A DNA stretch of 64,000 nt from Romanomermis culicivorax (lineage: Eukaryota; Nematoda; Enoplea; Mermithida; Mermithidae): contig CAWUHX010000139.1 of the NCBI GenBank assembly GCA_963922205.1, forward strand, positions 372,001-436,000, written 5' to 3'. The notes below the pieces were generated by a model. That model was not told the DNA's origin and made no database searches. It saw only the letters and a program-made list of their open reading frames with translations. This document shows positions 11,455-23,270 of the stretch, one piece after another (within the stretch, counting starts at the first letter, position 1; each line of letters starts with the position of its first letter). A program made the position numbers and the translations under genes.

Positions 11455-12123
11455 TGTGAAGAAGAAAATAGTTTTGGTATAATTTGCATAATTTTTATAG
11501 AAAGTTTACTGTAGTTCGTTTTAATTAATCGTTTTTATATTTTTATTCTTTTTCTGCATAATTAGTAATCCTGTCACTGGTTCCTAGCACCACCCGAACC
11601 AAAAGTTCCAACTTTGACCAAATTTCGTAAAAACATTAATCCTAAACCTACCAAATCTATACCAAAGCATATGTGGTTGATTCATTAGCCTTTAGCTAAT
11701 GCGGTTTGGCCCTTATGCGCCTGTTATCTATTAATCTTAGAAAATGCTACCTAGTCGTACTATCTTAAGGATATAACCGATCAGAAAATATATAATTCTT
11801 TTCTCAGAAAACCAACCAAAGCTTTTTCCACACATAACTACCGTAATCGCCTACCGTAATATCTCCTCTTTATAACCTAACATTACCAGTTTTTTATAAA
11901 TACCAATCTTCTAATAATAAATTTTAGTGTATTTGGTTAGCCTTAATTTTTCGCAATTCGTTAGTTTAAAATTTCTAAAGTTCGCCGTTGGGCATTTGGT
12001 TATACCTTTATCGAGCAATTATGGCGCCACGTTTGTTTTACGCAAGGAAAAGTAGTTTTTTAAATTGTTAGTTTATTTAATAAAAAATCCCAAAAATCTA
12101 CATTTTGTCATTTGCCCCTGACA
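11455..12123 (+). repeat. Gypsy-1 5' LTR (669 bp)
   Basis: Same length as the 3' LTR, differing at four positions (GGATATAACC versus GAATATAACC; AATATCTCC versus AATACCTCC; GTTTTTTATA versus GTTTTCTATA; GCAAGG versus GCACGG). It begins TG and ends CA. It would carry promoter and polyadenylation signals; AATAAA-like words occur near its end. Confidence 0.95.
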
Positions 12124-12128
12124 AAAGT

Positions 12129-12141
12129 TGGCGAGGCTGGT
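12129..12141 (+). promoter_or_regulatory. Gypsy-1 primer-binding site
   Basis: TGGCGAGGCTGGT follows the 5' LTR after five bases. TGG is the complement of a tRNA 3' CCA end, as expected for minus-strand priming. I did not assign the tRNA. Confidence 0.6.
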
Positions 12142-12349
12142 AAAATTTATTTTTGGATAACTTTCAAAACAAAATACAAAAAAAAAAAATAATATAATAT
12201 TTTTTCTTTGCTAAAAAATTGTTTTTACGAATTATCGTGCATGCTCATTTTTATTTTCTTTTTATTACAAATTTTCCCGTATTTTCGAGTCACATCAGAT
12301 AAGGCGTAAATTATCTATAGTGACCAAAGTACAGTTTTTTTGTGCACAA

Positions 12350-12565
12350 CTTTCAGTACTACAGCACGGTTTCAGACCAGCATAGACATACAGTAATTTA
12401 CACAGTCAGCTTCCTGATAGCTAACAAACAAAACTAGTTTCTACAGCACGGTTGTCGCAGCATAGGAACATTTTTCACACAGTTTCTACAGCACGATATC
12501 AAGGAAAGTTTGGTACTAAGCATAGAAACTGTTCACACAAGTCGTATTCTACAGCACAGCTAACG
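12350..12565 (+). repeat. Repeated CTACAGCACG motif in the Gypsy-1 leader
   Basis: CTACAGCACG or CTACAGCACA occurs four times (about 12358, 12441, 12486, 12551), often followed within 15-40 bases by AGCATAG. It lies in the untranslated leader between primer site and gag and could be a packaging or regulatory array. Confidence 0.6.
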
Positions 12566-12874
12566 ATTCATAAATCTTTTCTATTTTATTCCTTAGCTAG
12601 CATAGAAATTTGGATATTTTCCACAGGCTGGTGGAAACAAAATATTTTGGGAAATATTTCTTTTTGTGAATTTCTTAGTTTTTTCATTTTTGTTGGTTTT
12701 CTCAACAAAACAAAAAAAAAAAAAAAGTCCATTGTGGATAATTCAACACCCAGTACAAAACGTTTACGAGGTAATCTTTCAAATCCTAGTTTACCTCTGC
12801 ACGACCAATTTGACAATATTATAAAAAGTGCAAAAGAATCAGTTTCCTCGAAAAATCTTCGCCAAACTTCAAAA

Positions 12875-14611
12875 ATGAGTCAATTTGATCCTACTGCTTT
12901 AGAAACGACCATCAATAGCAGCCTGAGAAAGGTCTTAGCACCTCTTGATCAACGAGTAAATGATCTGTATGACAGGCTTGATGATGTAAATTTAACTGAC
13001 ACTAACAGAAAGATTGCCGATTTAACAGCAATGTTAGGCAATGTAAATTTAGTAGATGCTGCAGAAGAACTCAGAAGGGCAGCCCGTTTTAACCCTATCC
13101 TTTCCTTAAGACCGCCATCAACATTTTCAGGAGCATTAGGTGAAAACTTGACTGATTGGTTTGAAAAACTTGAGCAATATATGCGTCTGCAAGGTATTTC
13201 TGATAACGATGATGCCTACAAAAAAGCCTATCTTGAATCCAATCTAGCAGGCCCAGCACAGGCCTCTTTTCGTGAACTAAAGCGCCATATCAATCCTCCT
13301 AACACCTACGATCAGTTTAAGCATGAGTTATTGAACATTTATCCTGATGGCAGAGACTCAGATGTTCACCAACAAATTATTTATGATCGTAAACAACGTT
13401 TTAATGAAACTGTATTGGAGTACCTTGATTCTCTACGTAAATTAGCATGTGCAGCCTACCCAAATCTTGATGAAAATGCCAAACAAACTATTATAAAACC
13501 GATTTTTCTGCGGGGCTTAAAAAATAATGTTCGTGAAGCTATAAAATTTCGCGAATTTTCGACCCTATCTGATGCATGTAAAGCTGCATGTTATACTGAA
13601 TCCCAGCTCATGAGGGACGATATTTACAATAGTCCCTCTACCACTAATGCTACTATTTCTACTCTAGCCCTACAAGACCAACGTGTGAAGAAGTTGGAAA
13701 ACGCAATTAATGAATTGCAAAGCCAACTCAAGATGAGCCAACAAAAACGTTATTGCAAAAATTGCAAGACGAACACACACACCACAGAAACGTGCCGGCG
13801 TAGCAACGGTTATCAAAACGATAATCATGGCCAAACCCGAAAGTGCATGATTTGCAACAGGGAAGGCCATTTTTCCCACCAATGTCGTTCCCCCTGTCGG
13901 AATTGCGGGTGCACAGGGCATAAAACATCATCATGTTCAATGTGGCCCAGAAAAGGTATGAACTTTCAAAATGGTGGACAGCAAAATTATCGACAAACCC
14001 AAAATAATCAATATACTGGCAGGCAAAATAGAAATCTGCATCAAAATACAATAAGTTCTCTTGATCTTGAGGATGAAAGTTTAGCTATGTTATATCCTCT
14101 ATCAACTGGCATATCGAATGAATTCATCAACTGTAATTTAGATCCATTCTGCACGTGCAGATATTGTCCTCAACATGGCGTCAAAAATGGTCAAGAAAAT
14201 ACCAAAACTGATACACCACAAACCGCGAATCAACAACTTGCACCACCACAAAAATATCAAACGGATTCAGTTATGGAAACTGATGATCGCCCAAAAACGC
14301 CACAAATTGATGAACACCAATTAGCAATTGACAAGCTCACATTCGCATTAAACACCATTGAAATGGAGTGTGAACAGGAAAATGATCCAATTGTCAAAGA
14401 AAAGCTTGTAAAGCATGCCTCGAACATAAAAATGCAATTGGCTCATGTTATAACCAGTAAGATCAAATCCATTTTTTCCTATCTTGCATCATTTCTAAAT
14501 ATATTTCCTATTACAAAGGCTAAAGATCATCTACCATTGATTGCCAAGTGCCACGATCCAAAATCCATTTGCAGTGCCCAAAGGACGCGTCTCAACGTTT
14601 GTAGTGATAAA
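12875..14611 (+). CDS. gag: Gypsy-1 Gag region (capsid and three CCHC zinc knuckles)
   Basis: Gag packages the RNA and forms the particle. The frame is open from 12452, but that begins at a TTG, and the first in-frame ATG is 12875, so I start here. A retrotransposon-gag capsid domain lies at about 13090-13570 (RPPSTFSGALGENLTDWF..LEQY). A predicted coiled segment (KKLENAINELQSQLK) then precedes three C-X2-C-X4-H-X4-C knuckles whose first Cys codons are at 13754, 13844 and 13895. A Gln/Asn-rich linker follows. There is no stop or frameshift at the end: the frame runs straight into the envelope-like domain. Confidence 0.9.
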
Positions 14612-16330
14612 ATGATTTATTATTTTTACATCTTCATATTTTTAACCTTAATTTTTGTGACGCCTACATTTAGTAAAGAGTACCAAATATGCGGTGCTTC
14701 TAAATCTGGTCATGCTCTGGAAATTCCAAAAAATATAACTTGCCGACCACCAAATAAAATTTTTAAACCGTACTCTATCAATGTTTCTGTCTATGTCCCA
14801 AGAAGTGAACCAATACTGTCCAAAGCTTTTAAATGTTTTATAAGAAACCGTGTAATATGCACAAATATGGGGTTTTTTGGATCAAAAGGCATCGTTGCTG
14901 ATAAAATCTCTACGATAAATGTCAGCCCCCTTCAGTGTACTAAAGCAATCAAAAGTAAATCCTATTACAACAAACCGTTAGTAAAAATGCATGATGGGCT
15001 TTGGTCCACTAATCAGTCTTTAGCACTGAATTTTTCTTGGTGTTGCAAAGATTTTTGCCAAAAGTCCGAAAATTTTTTCATAGAAGAAGGACATGTTGCC
15101 ACCTGGGATGGAAAACTCCTGACTTCTGACCTAGGAGACCTAGGTGGATGCGTGCCCAATGCAGGCCGATGTACCAATCATGAAAGTACTATCATCTGGA
15201 ACCAAACTACTATTTCTCACGTTTGTCCAATGGTCTTAAAAGGTACATATATGGCTAAAATTAGCGGCATGTACATCATTATTGACGAACTTCAGGGAGC
15301 TTTTAAACTCCAATCAAGCTACAAAAATTGTCCAGAACTTTCTCATGCCTTAAGTACTCATCAAGGAGTTGTACTTATAATTAAAAACGGATATAATATG
15401 AATGAACACGATATGAAAACACAAAACAATATTTCCTTAGATCCAGTAAATGCAAAGCTTAACTATCTTGAGAACAAAATGCTAAGAAACGAAAAAGAAA
15501 ATTTCCGATACGTCTGGCTAGAAATGTGCAATTATGCCCAAAAATATTTAGATATTATTTGGCAAATGCTTTTGTTTGACCCTACGCTAGGAATCCGCGC
15601 TTTGCTTCAAAGGCAAGATGTGACTGCCGACTTTACTGGTCAAATTTTAACCGTATGGTCATGTAAAAAGGTAAAAGTTCATAAAACGTATGATGACCAC
15701 AAAATAGGTTCTACGTGTTATAAGTATTTGCCAGTTATTGTTGAAAAGTACACGATGTTTGTGACCCCTGGTGGTCTGGACTTAACAGAATATAGTCCAA
15801 CAGTTGATTGTGCCCATCAACCCGTGCTTATTTTCAAGAAGAATTCCAAATGGTCTACTAAAGCAGGGCCGATTCATGTCAGCTATGTACCTATGGAACT
15901 GCTGTGGAAAGGTCATCATAAAATGTTTCAATTTGACACCCCATCGATTTTTCATGACAAATTGGCTGTAGCCCCTACAAATTTTGCATTTTTGCGCCAA
16001 TATATATCCAAAACTCAAAAACTAGAAGCTATTTTGAACAATGTTGTTAATTATAATTCAGCTCTTTCCCTACAACCCGATGCTATATACAGTACATTAG
16101 CAGGCAGGGGAACAGGTGTCAAGACTGCTGTACAAGGAATAGGCCAATCTTTCGAGCATGTTCTTAGAACAGAAAGTGACATATTTTCGAATATTTTTCA
16201 TGACCTCATCAAAGCGCCCCTTCAGCTTATTTTAAATAGCGTGGTCATAATCCTTGTTGTTTTAGCCATTTGCTACTTAGTATACGTTTTTCTCATTTGG
16301 TATTTAGCCAAACGAAAATCTCGCATCCGA
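14612..16330 (+). CDS. Gypsy-1 envelope-like glycoprotein domain, between Gag and protease
   Basis: Starts at an in-frame Met followed by a signal-peptide-like hydrophobic run (14612-14675; YYFYIFIFLTLIFV). The ectodomain of about 540 residues has many cysteines and N-glycosylation sequons (NIT, NVS, NQS, NFS, NQT, NIS). It ends in a membrane anchor at about 16226-16308 (VVIILVVLAICYLVYVFLIW) followed by a basic tail (AKRKSR). This is the plan of a class-type viral envelope protein. The Cys/Trp-rich patterns (WCCKDFC; TVWSCKKV; STCYKYLPV) faintly recall glycoproteins of negative-strand RNA viruses captured by retroelements, but I cannot prove that. Known gypsy env genes lie after pol; here it is in frame upstream of protease. 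Gypsy-2 has a homologue in the same place. Confidence 0.8.
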
Positions 16331-18157
16331 GACAGTTGTTTGTCCCAGCAAACCGTTTCTTTTGGCCGAGCTCTACTAGAAATGTCCAAGACGAAAGCAA
16401 ATGCAAAAAATAAAACAAAACAGCCTAAATTATCCCGATTCAATATTCGCTTCAACAAAACCAAAGATAATGTTGATATAGAACAGGCTGTAAATCTTTT
16501 CATAGATCAACAAAAGAGAACCCCATACGTAAATGTTACAATTAATGATCAACTTACAGTAAAAGCATTGATTGACACAGGTGCTGTCTATTCTATCATT
16601 GATGCAGATATTGCTGAAAAACTATCAAATTTAAGAATCCTAACTACAACAGCTCGTCCGATAGCAGCAAATAAAACTCCGATCAAGCTTCATGGAGCAG
16701 TTTTCTTAACCGTAACATCTTACGACATCTCTGAAACTCTCCTAGTTCAAATACAGGAAAATTGCACGGCAGATTTGATTCTGGGGACAAATTTTCTCAA
16801 TCGTTTTAAAAGCATTGAAATCAATTGGGAGAATTCTTTTATCCGATTCAAAAGTTGTCATATTCCTTGTGACGGCATGCATTTTAATTCACCATCCAAC
16901 AGAAGTGCAATGCTCATGGATGAAACGGTGTGTCTCGATCCCAGATCAATAAATGTAATATCAGTCACAGTACCTATGCAATACAGAAGAATTTTGCAAG
17001 ATATTGTGTTTGAACCAAAAGTGATGAAAGAAAAGTATAAAAATATTTATTTCGCCTCATCAATTAGCAAAATCACTAATAATCGCATCCCAATCCAAGT
17101 GATTAATTTGAACCCATTCGTCACAAAAGTCTATTCGGGCATGAAAATCGGTGAAATTAAATGTTTCCCTAGCCAGTACTCATCCAATTCTGTAATAAAC
17201 TCAATTAGTAACCAATTTTCAGAACCTAATCATAAATTATCATGCACTACTCTTGAATGGATCAGCAAAAATTGCAATATTCCAACTAACTTGAAAAAAG
17301 AAGATAAAACAAAGCTATTTAATCTACTATTGCACTATCCTAATTTGTACGCTTTAGATGAAAAGGATACAGGGACAACTACATTAGTTGAACATCAAAT
17401 AAACACCGGCGATCATAAACCTATCCATAAATTTCCCTTTCGGACGTCTCCGAAGGAAAAAGAAATTATCACAAATGAAGTAAGAGCCTTAGAAGCTAAA
17501 CAAATCATCCAAAAGAGTACGTCACCATGGTCAACGAATTCAGTCTTAGTAAATAAAAAAGATGGTGGCCATCGGTTATGTATCGATTTTCGTAGCTTAA
17601 ATGAAGTGACAAAAAAAGACGTCTATCCCTTGCCAAGGATTGACGATATCCTTGACACTTTGAACGGCATGTGTTATTTCACTACCCTAGATCAGGCCAA
17701 CGCCTATTGGTCTATCCCAATTTCCACTAAAGATCGTGAAAAAACAGCCTTTATAACCCCTACCGGACTTTATGAATTTAACTATCTTCCATTTGGGTTA
17801 TGCAACGCACCCGCTACTTTCCAACGATTAATGGACTTACTTTTATCCGGCCTACAATGGTCATCATGTCTCGTCTATCTAGACGATGTCCTAATTTTTG
17901 CTAAATCACACGATCAAATGCTCTCTAGATTAAAAGCAGTGCTAGATCGCTTGCAACAAGGAGGCATGAAATTGCGTCTTAATAAATGCAAATTCAGTTT
18001 TCAGGAAGTAAAATATCTTGGGTACACAATATCAGCCCAGGGTATTAGTCCAGATGATACAAAAATTCAAGCTGTAAAAGCAATTACCGCACCAAAAACA
18101 GTCAAAGGGCTGAAATCATTTTTAGGCCTAATTTCATATTATCGAAAATTTATACCA
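16331..18157 (+). pseudogene. pol: Gypsy-1 protease and reverse transcriptase, cut by LINE
   Basis: Continues the same frame. Retropepsin active site DTGA has its Asp codon at 16574 (ALIDTGAVYSIID). Reverse transcriptase follows: SPWSTNSVLVNKKDGGHRL near 17521, FTTLDQANAYWSIP near 17680, PFGLCNAPATFQ near 17795, and catalytic YLDD with Tyr at 17876. After the thumb/connection piece SFLGLISYYRKFIP the frame hits the LINE at 18157/18158. Readthrough into the LINE ends at a stop at 18265. The domain set and the YLDD box are typical of Ty3/gypsy. Without the insertion it would continue directly to RNase H at 23271. Confidence 0.93.
18145..18157 (+). repeat. LINE target-site duplication, left copy
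   Basis: AAAATTTATACCA, repeated at 23271-23283 after the poly-A tail. It lies in the RT coding sequence of Gypsy-1. Confidence 0.9.
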
Positions 18158-18418
18158 GATTGGTGGAGAAAGGTGGCTTCCGTTTTTTTCTCTGTGAAAA
18201 ATTTACATGCCAACCTATATTACTGCGTTGTAGTTTCTTTTTGCGTCATTTTTGCTGGGCTATGATATAGTGTCAACGACGCCTTGTGTTTTGTACGAGA
18301 AATTTTTTCGCCAGGCCCGAGCAAACTTTATCGGACGTTTTTTACATTATTAGATTATTGGATTAGCAATATAACGAAATTTTTTTTTTTACGTCGACAA
18401 ACATTTTTATACTGAAAC

Positions 18419-18940
18419 ATGGCTAAACGAACGGGCGGCAACATTGTACCTTTGGGAAATTCGAAATGACAAAAGTTGGACGATCGAATCGACAGCAATG
18501 AAAAAGCATCCCTTGAAGATCGAGTCGAGTCGTTGGAGCGAAGAATCGAATCGGTCGAACGAATCGTTCGGAAATCAGTTGGCTGGTTCTTCAACTTTCC
18601 GACCGATACGTACAAAATTGATATCAAGTCGACGGCTGAACAAAAACAGCAAGAAATTCGTCGTTTTATATCCGAAAAAATGGCGATGGTGGACGAAGAA
18701 GTTGGGTCGTTAAAGATCGACTGGATCGGCGTTTTTCCAAACAAAGAAGGCGTCCAACGTCAGGTAAAAGTCGTCTTTGCCAGTTTGGAACACAAGCAAA
18801 AAGTAGCGATCCACGCCAAAAATCTAGCGAACTTTAACAAAACTAGAAAACCTCCAACGATTTTCGGAGACGATTTGACAAGGAAACAACGTCAAGAAAA
18901 ACGGGAAAAATTCGCCAAGAAAAAATTATTGCAACAGTGA
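18419..18940 (+). pseudogene. ORF1: LINE ORF1 (coiled coil and RNA-binding type), one stop
   Basis: The ATG at 18419 opens MAKRTGGNIVPLGNSK, stopped by TGA at 18467-18469. The same frame then continues to TGA at 18938-18940. Residues after the stop form a short heptad region (LEDRVESLERRIESVERIV), followed by an RRM-like fold pattern with QRQVKVVFASLEHKQKVAIH and AKNL. A basic tail ends the protein. ORF1 proteins of this group bind the element RNA as nucleic-acid chaperones. Total length, about 173 codons, is short for L1 ORF1p but the layout is right. One base change would explain the stop. Confidence 0.7.
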
Positions 18941-19280
18941 GTTTTTCGTCTCTCGTTTTTTTTTGTTCTGGGTTAATGTGTAAACTAACCTTTTTTCTCT
19001 TTCCGTCATAATTTTCTTGCTGTTCAACATGTTAATAAAAAAAATTCAATGGTAGAAATAAAATGGTGGTAAATTTGGCATCACCTGGAAGTGATGCATA
19101 CATCGTGCCCTTCGGGGTTAAAATTAATTGTTACCTATGCGCCTCAAGCTTCGGCTTGCAGGTTTTCAATCTTCATCTAGTAGCAGCTTGTAAACTTGAA
19201 ACGAGTAATTTTTTTTTCATTTTTGTCAAATTTCAACAATTAAGTTTCTATTTTTAAAAAAGGAAAAACTATTTTCTGAG
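18941..19280 (+). other. LINE inter-ORF spacer with two CTTCGG hairpins
   Basis: Contains CCC-TTCG-GGG at 19109-19118 and CAAGC-TTCG-GCTTG at 19145-19158, both cUUCGg-type tetraloops if transcribed, plus a weaker TCAC..GTGA stem at 19081-19094. It could influence ORF2 translation. Confidence 0.5.
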
Positions 19281-22200
19281 ATGCAAAATACAAGTGAAAA
19301 AAAAATCTACAAAAAATTAGTAAATGACCCAGCAAATGACGCAATTTTTTCTTGTCTTATGTCATATAACTTAACCTTCTTATCATTGAACTGTAAATCT
19401 ATAAAACCTGAGGCTAAGAGGAGACAGATATTTTATTATGCAAAGTCAAACAAAGTTGATATCCTCTTTCTGCAAGAAACTCATGTTGTACCGGAAATAG
19501 CAAATAGGATAAGACTAGAGTGGGGCTGCAGTTCTCAATCAATTTTTTTATCAAATGGGCGATCTAATTCCAAGGGAGTTGCAATACTATTAAACAATAC
19601 CTTTGCACATGAAGTCCTTAGAGTGAAAACAGACAAAACCGGTAGATATGTGTTTTTAGAATTAAAAATTGAGGAACAACTGTTAGTATTGGTAAATGTG
19701 TATGCACCGGTGCTTGAGAAAGAACAACTGCATTTTTTCGACGAACTCTTTGCTGATTTGAAAGACTTTAACGTGAAAGACGGATCAGTAATCATGGGTG
19801 GAGACTTCAATGTCACGTTAAATGAGAAACTAGACAAAGTAGGAGGAAAAGAAGGGACCACAAAAAAACGTTCAGTAGCAAAAGTATTGGAATGTATCTT
19901 GAAGCTTGATCTAGTGGATGTCTATAGAGCTATGTATCCCTCCAAAAGAAGTTACACTTGGAGTCTGTCAAATCAAATGGTGAAGTGTCGTCTAGATTAT
20001 TTTTTCATCTCAGAAGAAATTGTTACTCAAGTAAGTGATTGTAACGTCATTAGTGGACTACCTTCAGACGACAAGGCTGTCATGTGTCAGCTAGTAGGAA
20101 ATCTTTACAGGAAAAGAGGTCCGGGTTTCTGGCATTTCAATAACACTCTAAAAGATGACCAAAATTACAAGCAACTGCTGGAAGAAATAATAAAAGAAGC
20201 ACTTGCGGACTGCAAAAGTTTGGAAAGTAATCCAGTGAATACATGGGAATATGTTAAATACAAGATAAAAAATAAAACTATAATATACTGCAAGGAAATC
20301 TCAAAAAAGAGAAAGAACCAAGAAATTGCTTTGAGAACAGAATTACAGTCACTGCAGAGCCAAATAGATAATTTGGAGGTTGGAGGAAACCAAGAAAGAT
20401 ATAACGTTGTTAATGCAGAACTCAATGAAATTATAGAGAGGAAAATAGCTTTTTCAATGGAAAAAACAAAACTAAGGTGGAATCTAAAAGGAGAAAAGCC
20501 AAACAAATATTTTTTGAACATGGAGAAAAGAAACTATAATAAAAAACACATAAGTAGTTTACAAGATGCACAAGGAAACCTTACGACAGTTCCTCTAGAA
20601 ATAATGAATAGACTACATGGTTTCTACAGTAAACTGTATCAAAAAAGAAATATTGCCCAAGTCGTTCAGGAGAATTTTTTCAAAAAACAGCAAAACATAA
20701 ATACGAGCAGATAACAAATGAGACCAAAGAATTTGTCGAAAGAGACATAAGTACTGTAGAGTATCATGAAGTGGTTCAAAGCATGAAAAATGGCAAGTCT
20801 CCCGGAGATGATGGCATTACAGTAGAATTCTATAAAACATATTGGGAGTTGGTAAGAGTGCCTTTAATGAAATCCTTAAACTACGGTCTTGAAAATGGAG
20901 TTCTGGGTGATTCCCAGAGGAGAAGTATAATAACACTAATTCCGAAGCCTGGGAAAGACCTAGGTGATGTGGCCAACTGGCGTCCAATATCTCTGTTGAA
21001 TGTGGACTATAAAATTCTAGCAAAAGTACTGGCAATTAGACTAAAAAAGACATTAGCCAAAATCATACATGAAGATCAAAAAGGTTTCATGCCAGGCAGA
21101 TATATTGGTGAAAATATAAGGTACATACTGGATATCATTGACCACTGTAAAAAAACAGGAAAAGCGGGCTATCTGGTTTCTCTTGATATAGAAAAAGCAT
21201 TTGATTCATTAGATTGGAACTTCATGATTAATTCATTGAGGAAATTCAATTTCGGCGAGAAATTCTGCAATTGGATAAATACACTTTATAATGGAGCTGA
21301 AGCAGTAGTACAAAATGCAGGTTTCTCAACCAAGCGATTCAAACTGCAAAGAGGTGTCCGTCAAGGATGTCCTCTCTCACCATACATTTTCATATGTGCA
21401 ATGGAACTTTTAGCTATAAATCTACGTGAATCTAAAGAATATAAAGGGTTGGAAATTAAAGGTGAAAATCATGAAGTTTCGATGTATGCTGATGACACTA
21501 CAATTCTAGTTGAAGATGGAAAAGACATGGAAAATGCTATCTCAATATTGAACGAATTTGCTGATGTTTCAGGTTTGATGGTAAATCTGGACAAGACCCA
21601 AGTATTGGGATTAGGAGACAATCGCAGCAAAGAAACAACTTTATGTAAATGCCCTGTCAAAGATGTGCTAAAAGTACTGGGTATACACTTCTCCTACAAT
21701 GAGGAGCTCATGAACATGAAAAACTTTGGTGAAAAAATCACGAAATGTCAGAGAAAATGTGAAATATGGAAGACCCGAGGATTAACATTCTTTGGAAAAG
21801 TCACAGTGTGGAATTACTTAATAATGTCCACATTAAACTACAATTTCATAAATCTGCCAGTGAGTAAAGAAATTGTGAGAGAACTGAAAAAAATGCAGCA
21901 GAACTTCATGTGGAATGGATCGAAACCGAAAATAAAATCCGCAGTAATGATACAGAGCTATGAAAATGGTGGTATAAAGATGCCAGATGTGCAAATTTCC
22001 GTCACAGCTCTCAAATCAAAATGGATCAAGAGGCTAGTAAATCATCCTGGTAAGTGGAGTAAGTTAGGAACATGTGAGTTGGCAAAGGTGGGAGGATTGG
22101 CAGAACTGATTCAGTCGAATTTCTCCACAAGCAAATTGAAAATATACCTGTCACCCTTCTACGCTGAGGTACTTGACACTCTTCAATACATTCCCATTAG

Positions 22201-23104
22201 CAATACGCTCGAGATTACTTCACCTGCTGAAGTAATTCTACAAAGAATAAACAACAACAGATATGTGTTAATAGACAAGAAATCCATCTTCTTACCGAAT
22301 ATACAAGGAACGAAATTTAACTACTTATATTATTGGTTGGAAGATGGATGGTCCATCAAAACCTACCAGAAATTAAAGAATGAAGGAGCCAAAATTAGCT
22401 GGATGGACTATGCTAAAGTAATTTATGCCATACCTAAACAATGGAAACAGTTTCTAAGCAGATATCAAACATTATGGAGTGAATTTGAATACAACATACA
22501 ATCCTTCAACATTAATGACCTAGATAAAGCAAAAAAACATATGATTGAAGCGAAACAAAATATCCCAAAAGGCGAACTAGCTTGGGAAAAGAAACTACAA
22601 CTCTCAGCAGGAAGAGAATTTGACGAACCTTGGAAAATTCTGAGCACACTCAAGGTTGGCAACAAATATAAGCAATTCCAGTTTAAAATTCTCCACAACA
22701 TTCTGATTACCCCTTACCTGCTTACAAAATATAAAATACAGGTATCGGACAAATGCCAACACTGTAACGAAAAAGCAGATATACTACACATATTTGTAGA
22801 ATGTCCTGTAGTAAAAATATTTTGGAATGATGTAGAACATGCTGTAAGAAAGTCTGTAGAACCAAATTTCAGATTCGAAAAAAATGATATAATCTTGGGA
22901 ACCAAACTGGCAGAAAAAAATATAATGTCAAACGTCATAAATATTCTGATAATCTTTACAAAATTTCACATATACAAAGTTGCAAATACAAAAAAGCAAT
23001 TATCCTTTAAACATTTTAAAAATGACCTCAGCTGCTTCCTAAAGCTTTTGGATCGTCATGCCTATGTAGCAGAAAAATCTATCCTGGAACTCGTGATATC
23101 ATAA
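19281..23104 (+). pseudogene. ORF2: LINE ORF2: AP endonuclease plus reverse transcriptase, one frameshift
   Basis: Starts at ATG 19281. The endonuclease motifs are LSLNCKS (near 19384), LFLQETH (near 19461), GGDFNVT (near 19798) and RLDYFF. The last motif reads SDDKAV near 20062 where the family has Ser-Asp-His. The frame stops at 20714 (TAA), but coding continues in another frame from about 20690, so a one-base indel occurred in the T6/A6 runs at 20675-20687. RT blocks follow: LIPKPGKDLGDVANWRPISL (20940), QKGFMPGRYIGENI (21079), LDIEKAFDSLDW (21184), RGVRQGCPLSP, and catalytic MYADDTT (21483). A Cys/His motif CQHCNEKADILHIFVEC lies near 22755. Stop TAA at 23102-23104. The protein nicks DNA and primes cDNA synthesis there; this copy cannot. 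Confidence 0.92.
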
Positions 23105-23270
23105 AAATGAAAATCAACTCAACAAATCAAAACGGCCATAGAGCCACCCCCCTAGCCTCAAGGGTAAGTAGTACTATGAATATGTTTTTTTTTTCTTTTC
23201 CTTTGCGTGTGTACTAAATACTTTATGTCGTATTGTATGTAATTATTCCGAATAAAACCAAAAAAAAAAA

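Larger units (their letters stand above)
18158..23270 (+). mobile_element. Tx1/L1-like non-LTR retrotransposon (LINE) inserted in Gypsy-1 pol
   Basis: Nearly full-length: 5' untranslated region (18158-18418, CpG-rich), ORF1, a 340-bp spacer with two TTCG hairpins, ORF2 with AP endonuclease and reverse transcriptase, a 3' untranslated region (23105-23258) and a poly-A tail (about 23260-23270). The 13-bp duplication AAAATTTATACCA on both sides is the mark of target-primed reverse transcription. The endonuclease type, the RIGEN-like motif (GRYIGENIRYI) and the C-terminal CCHC place it in the Tx1/L1 group. It is younger than Gypsy-1, being nested in it. It is itself disabled by an ORF1 stop and an ORF2 frameshift. 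Confidence 0.93.

Noticed and set aside
12452..12874. The long Gypsy-1 frame opens at 12452
   Set aside because: That codon is TTG and the stretch up to 12875 is the repeat-bearing leader with a poly-A run; the first in-frame ATG before the capsid domain is 12875.
19063..19257. 64-codon frame between LINE ORF1 and ORF2
   Set aside because: Short, no family resemblance and it overlaps the hairpin-bearing spacer; structure explains the region better.
23233..23270. Start of a new pol gene within the LINE tail
   Set aside because: The first 13 codons are LINE 3' sequence and poly-A read in frame; the real coding restarts at the target duplication.
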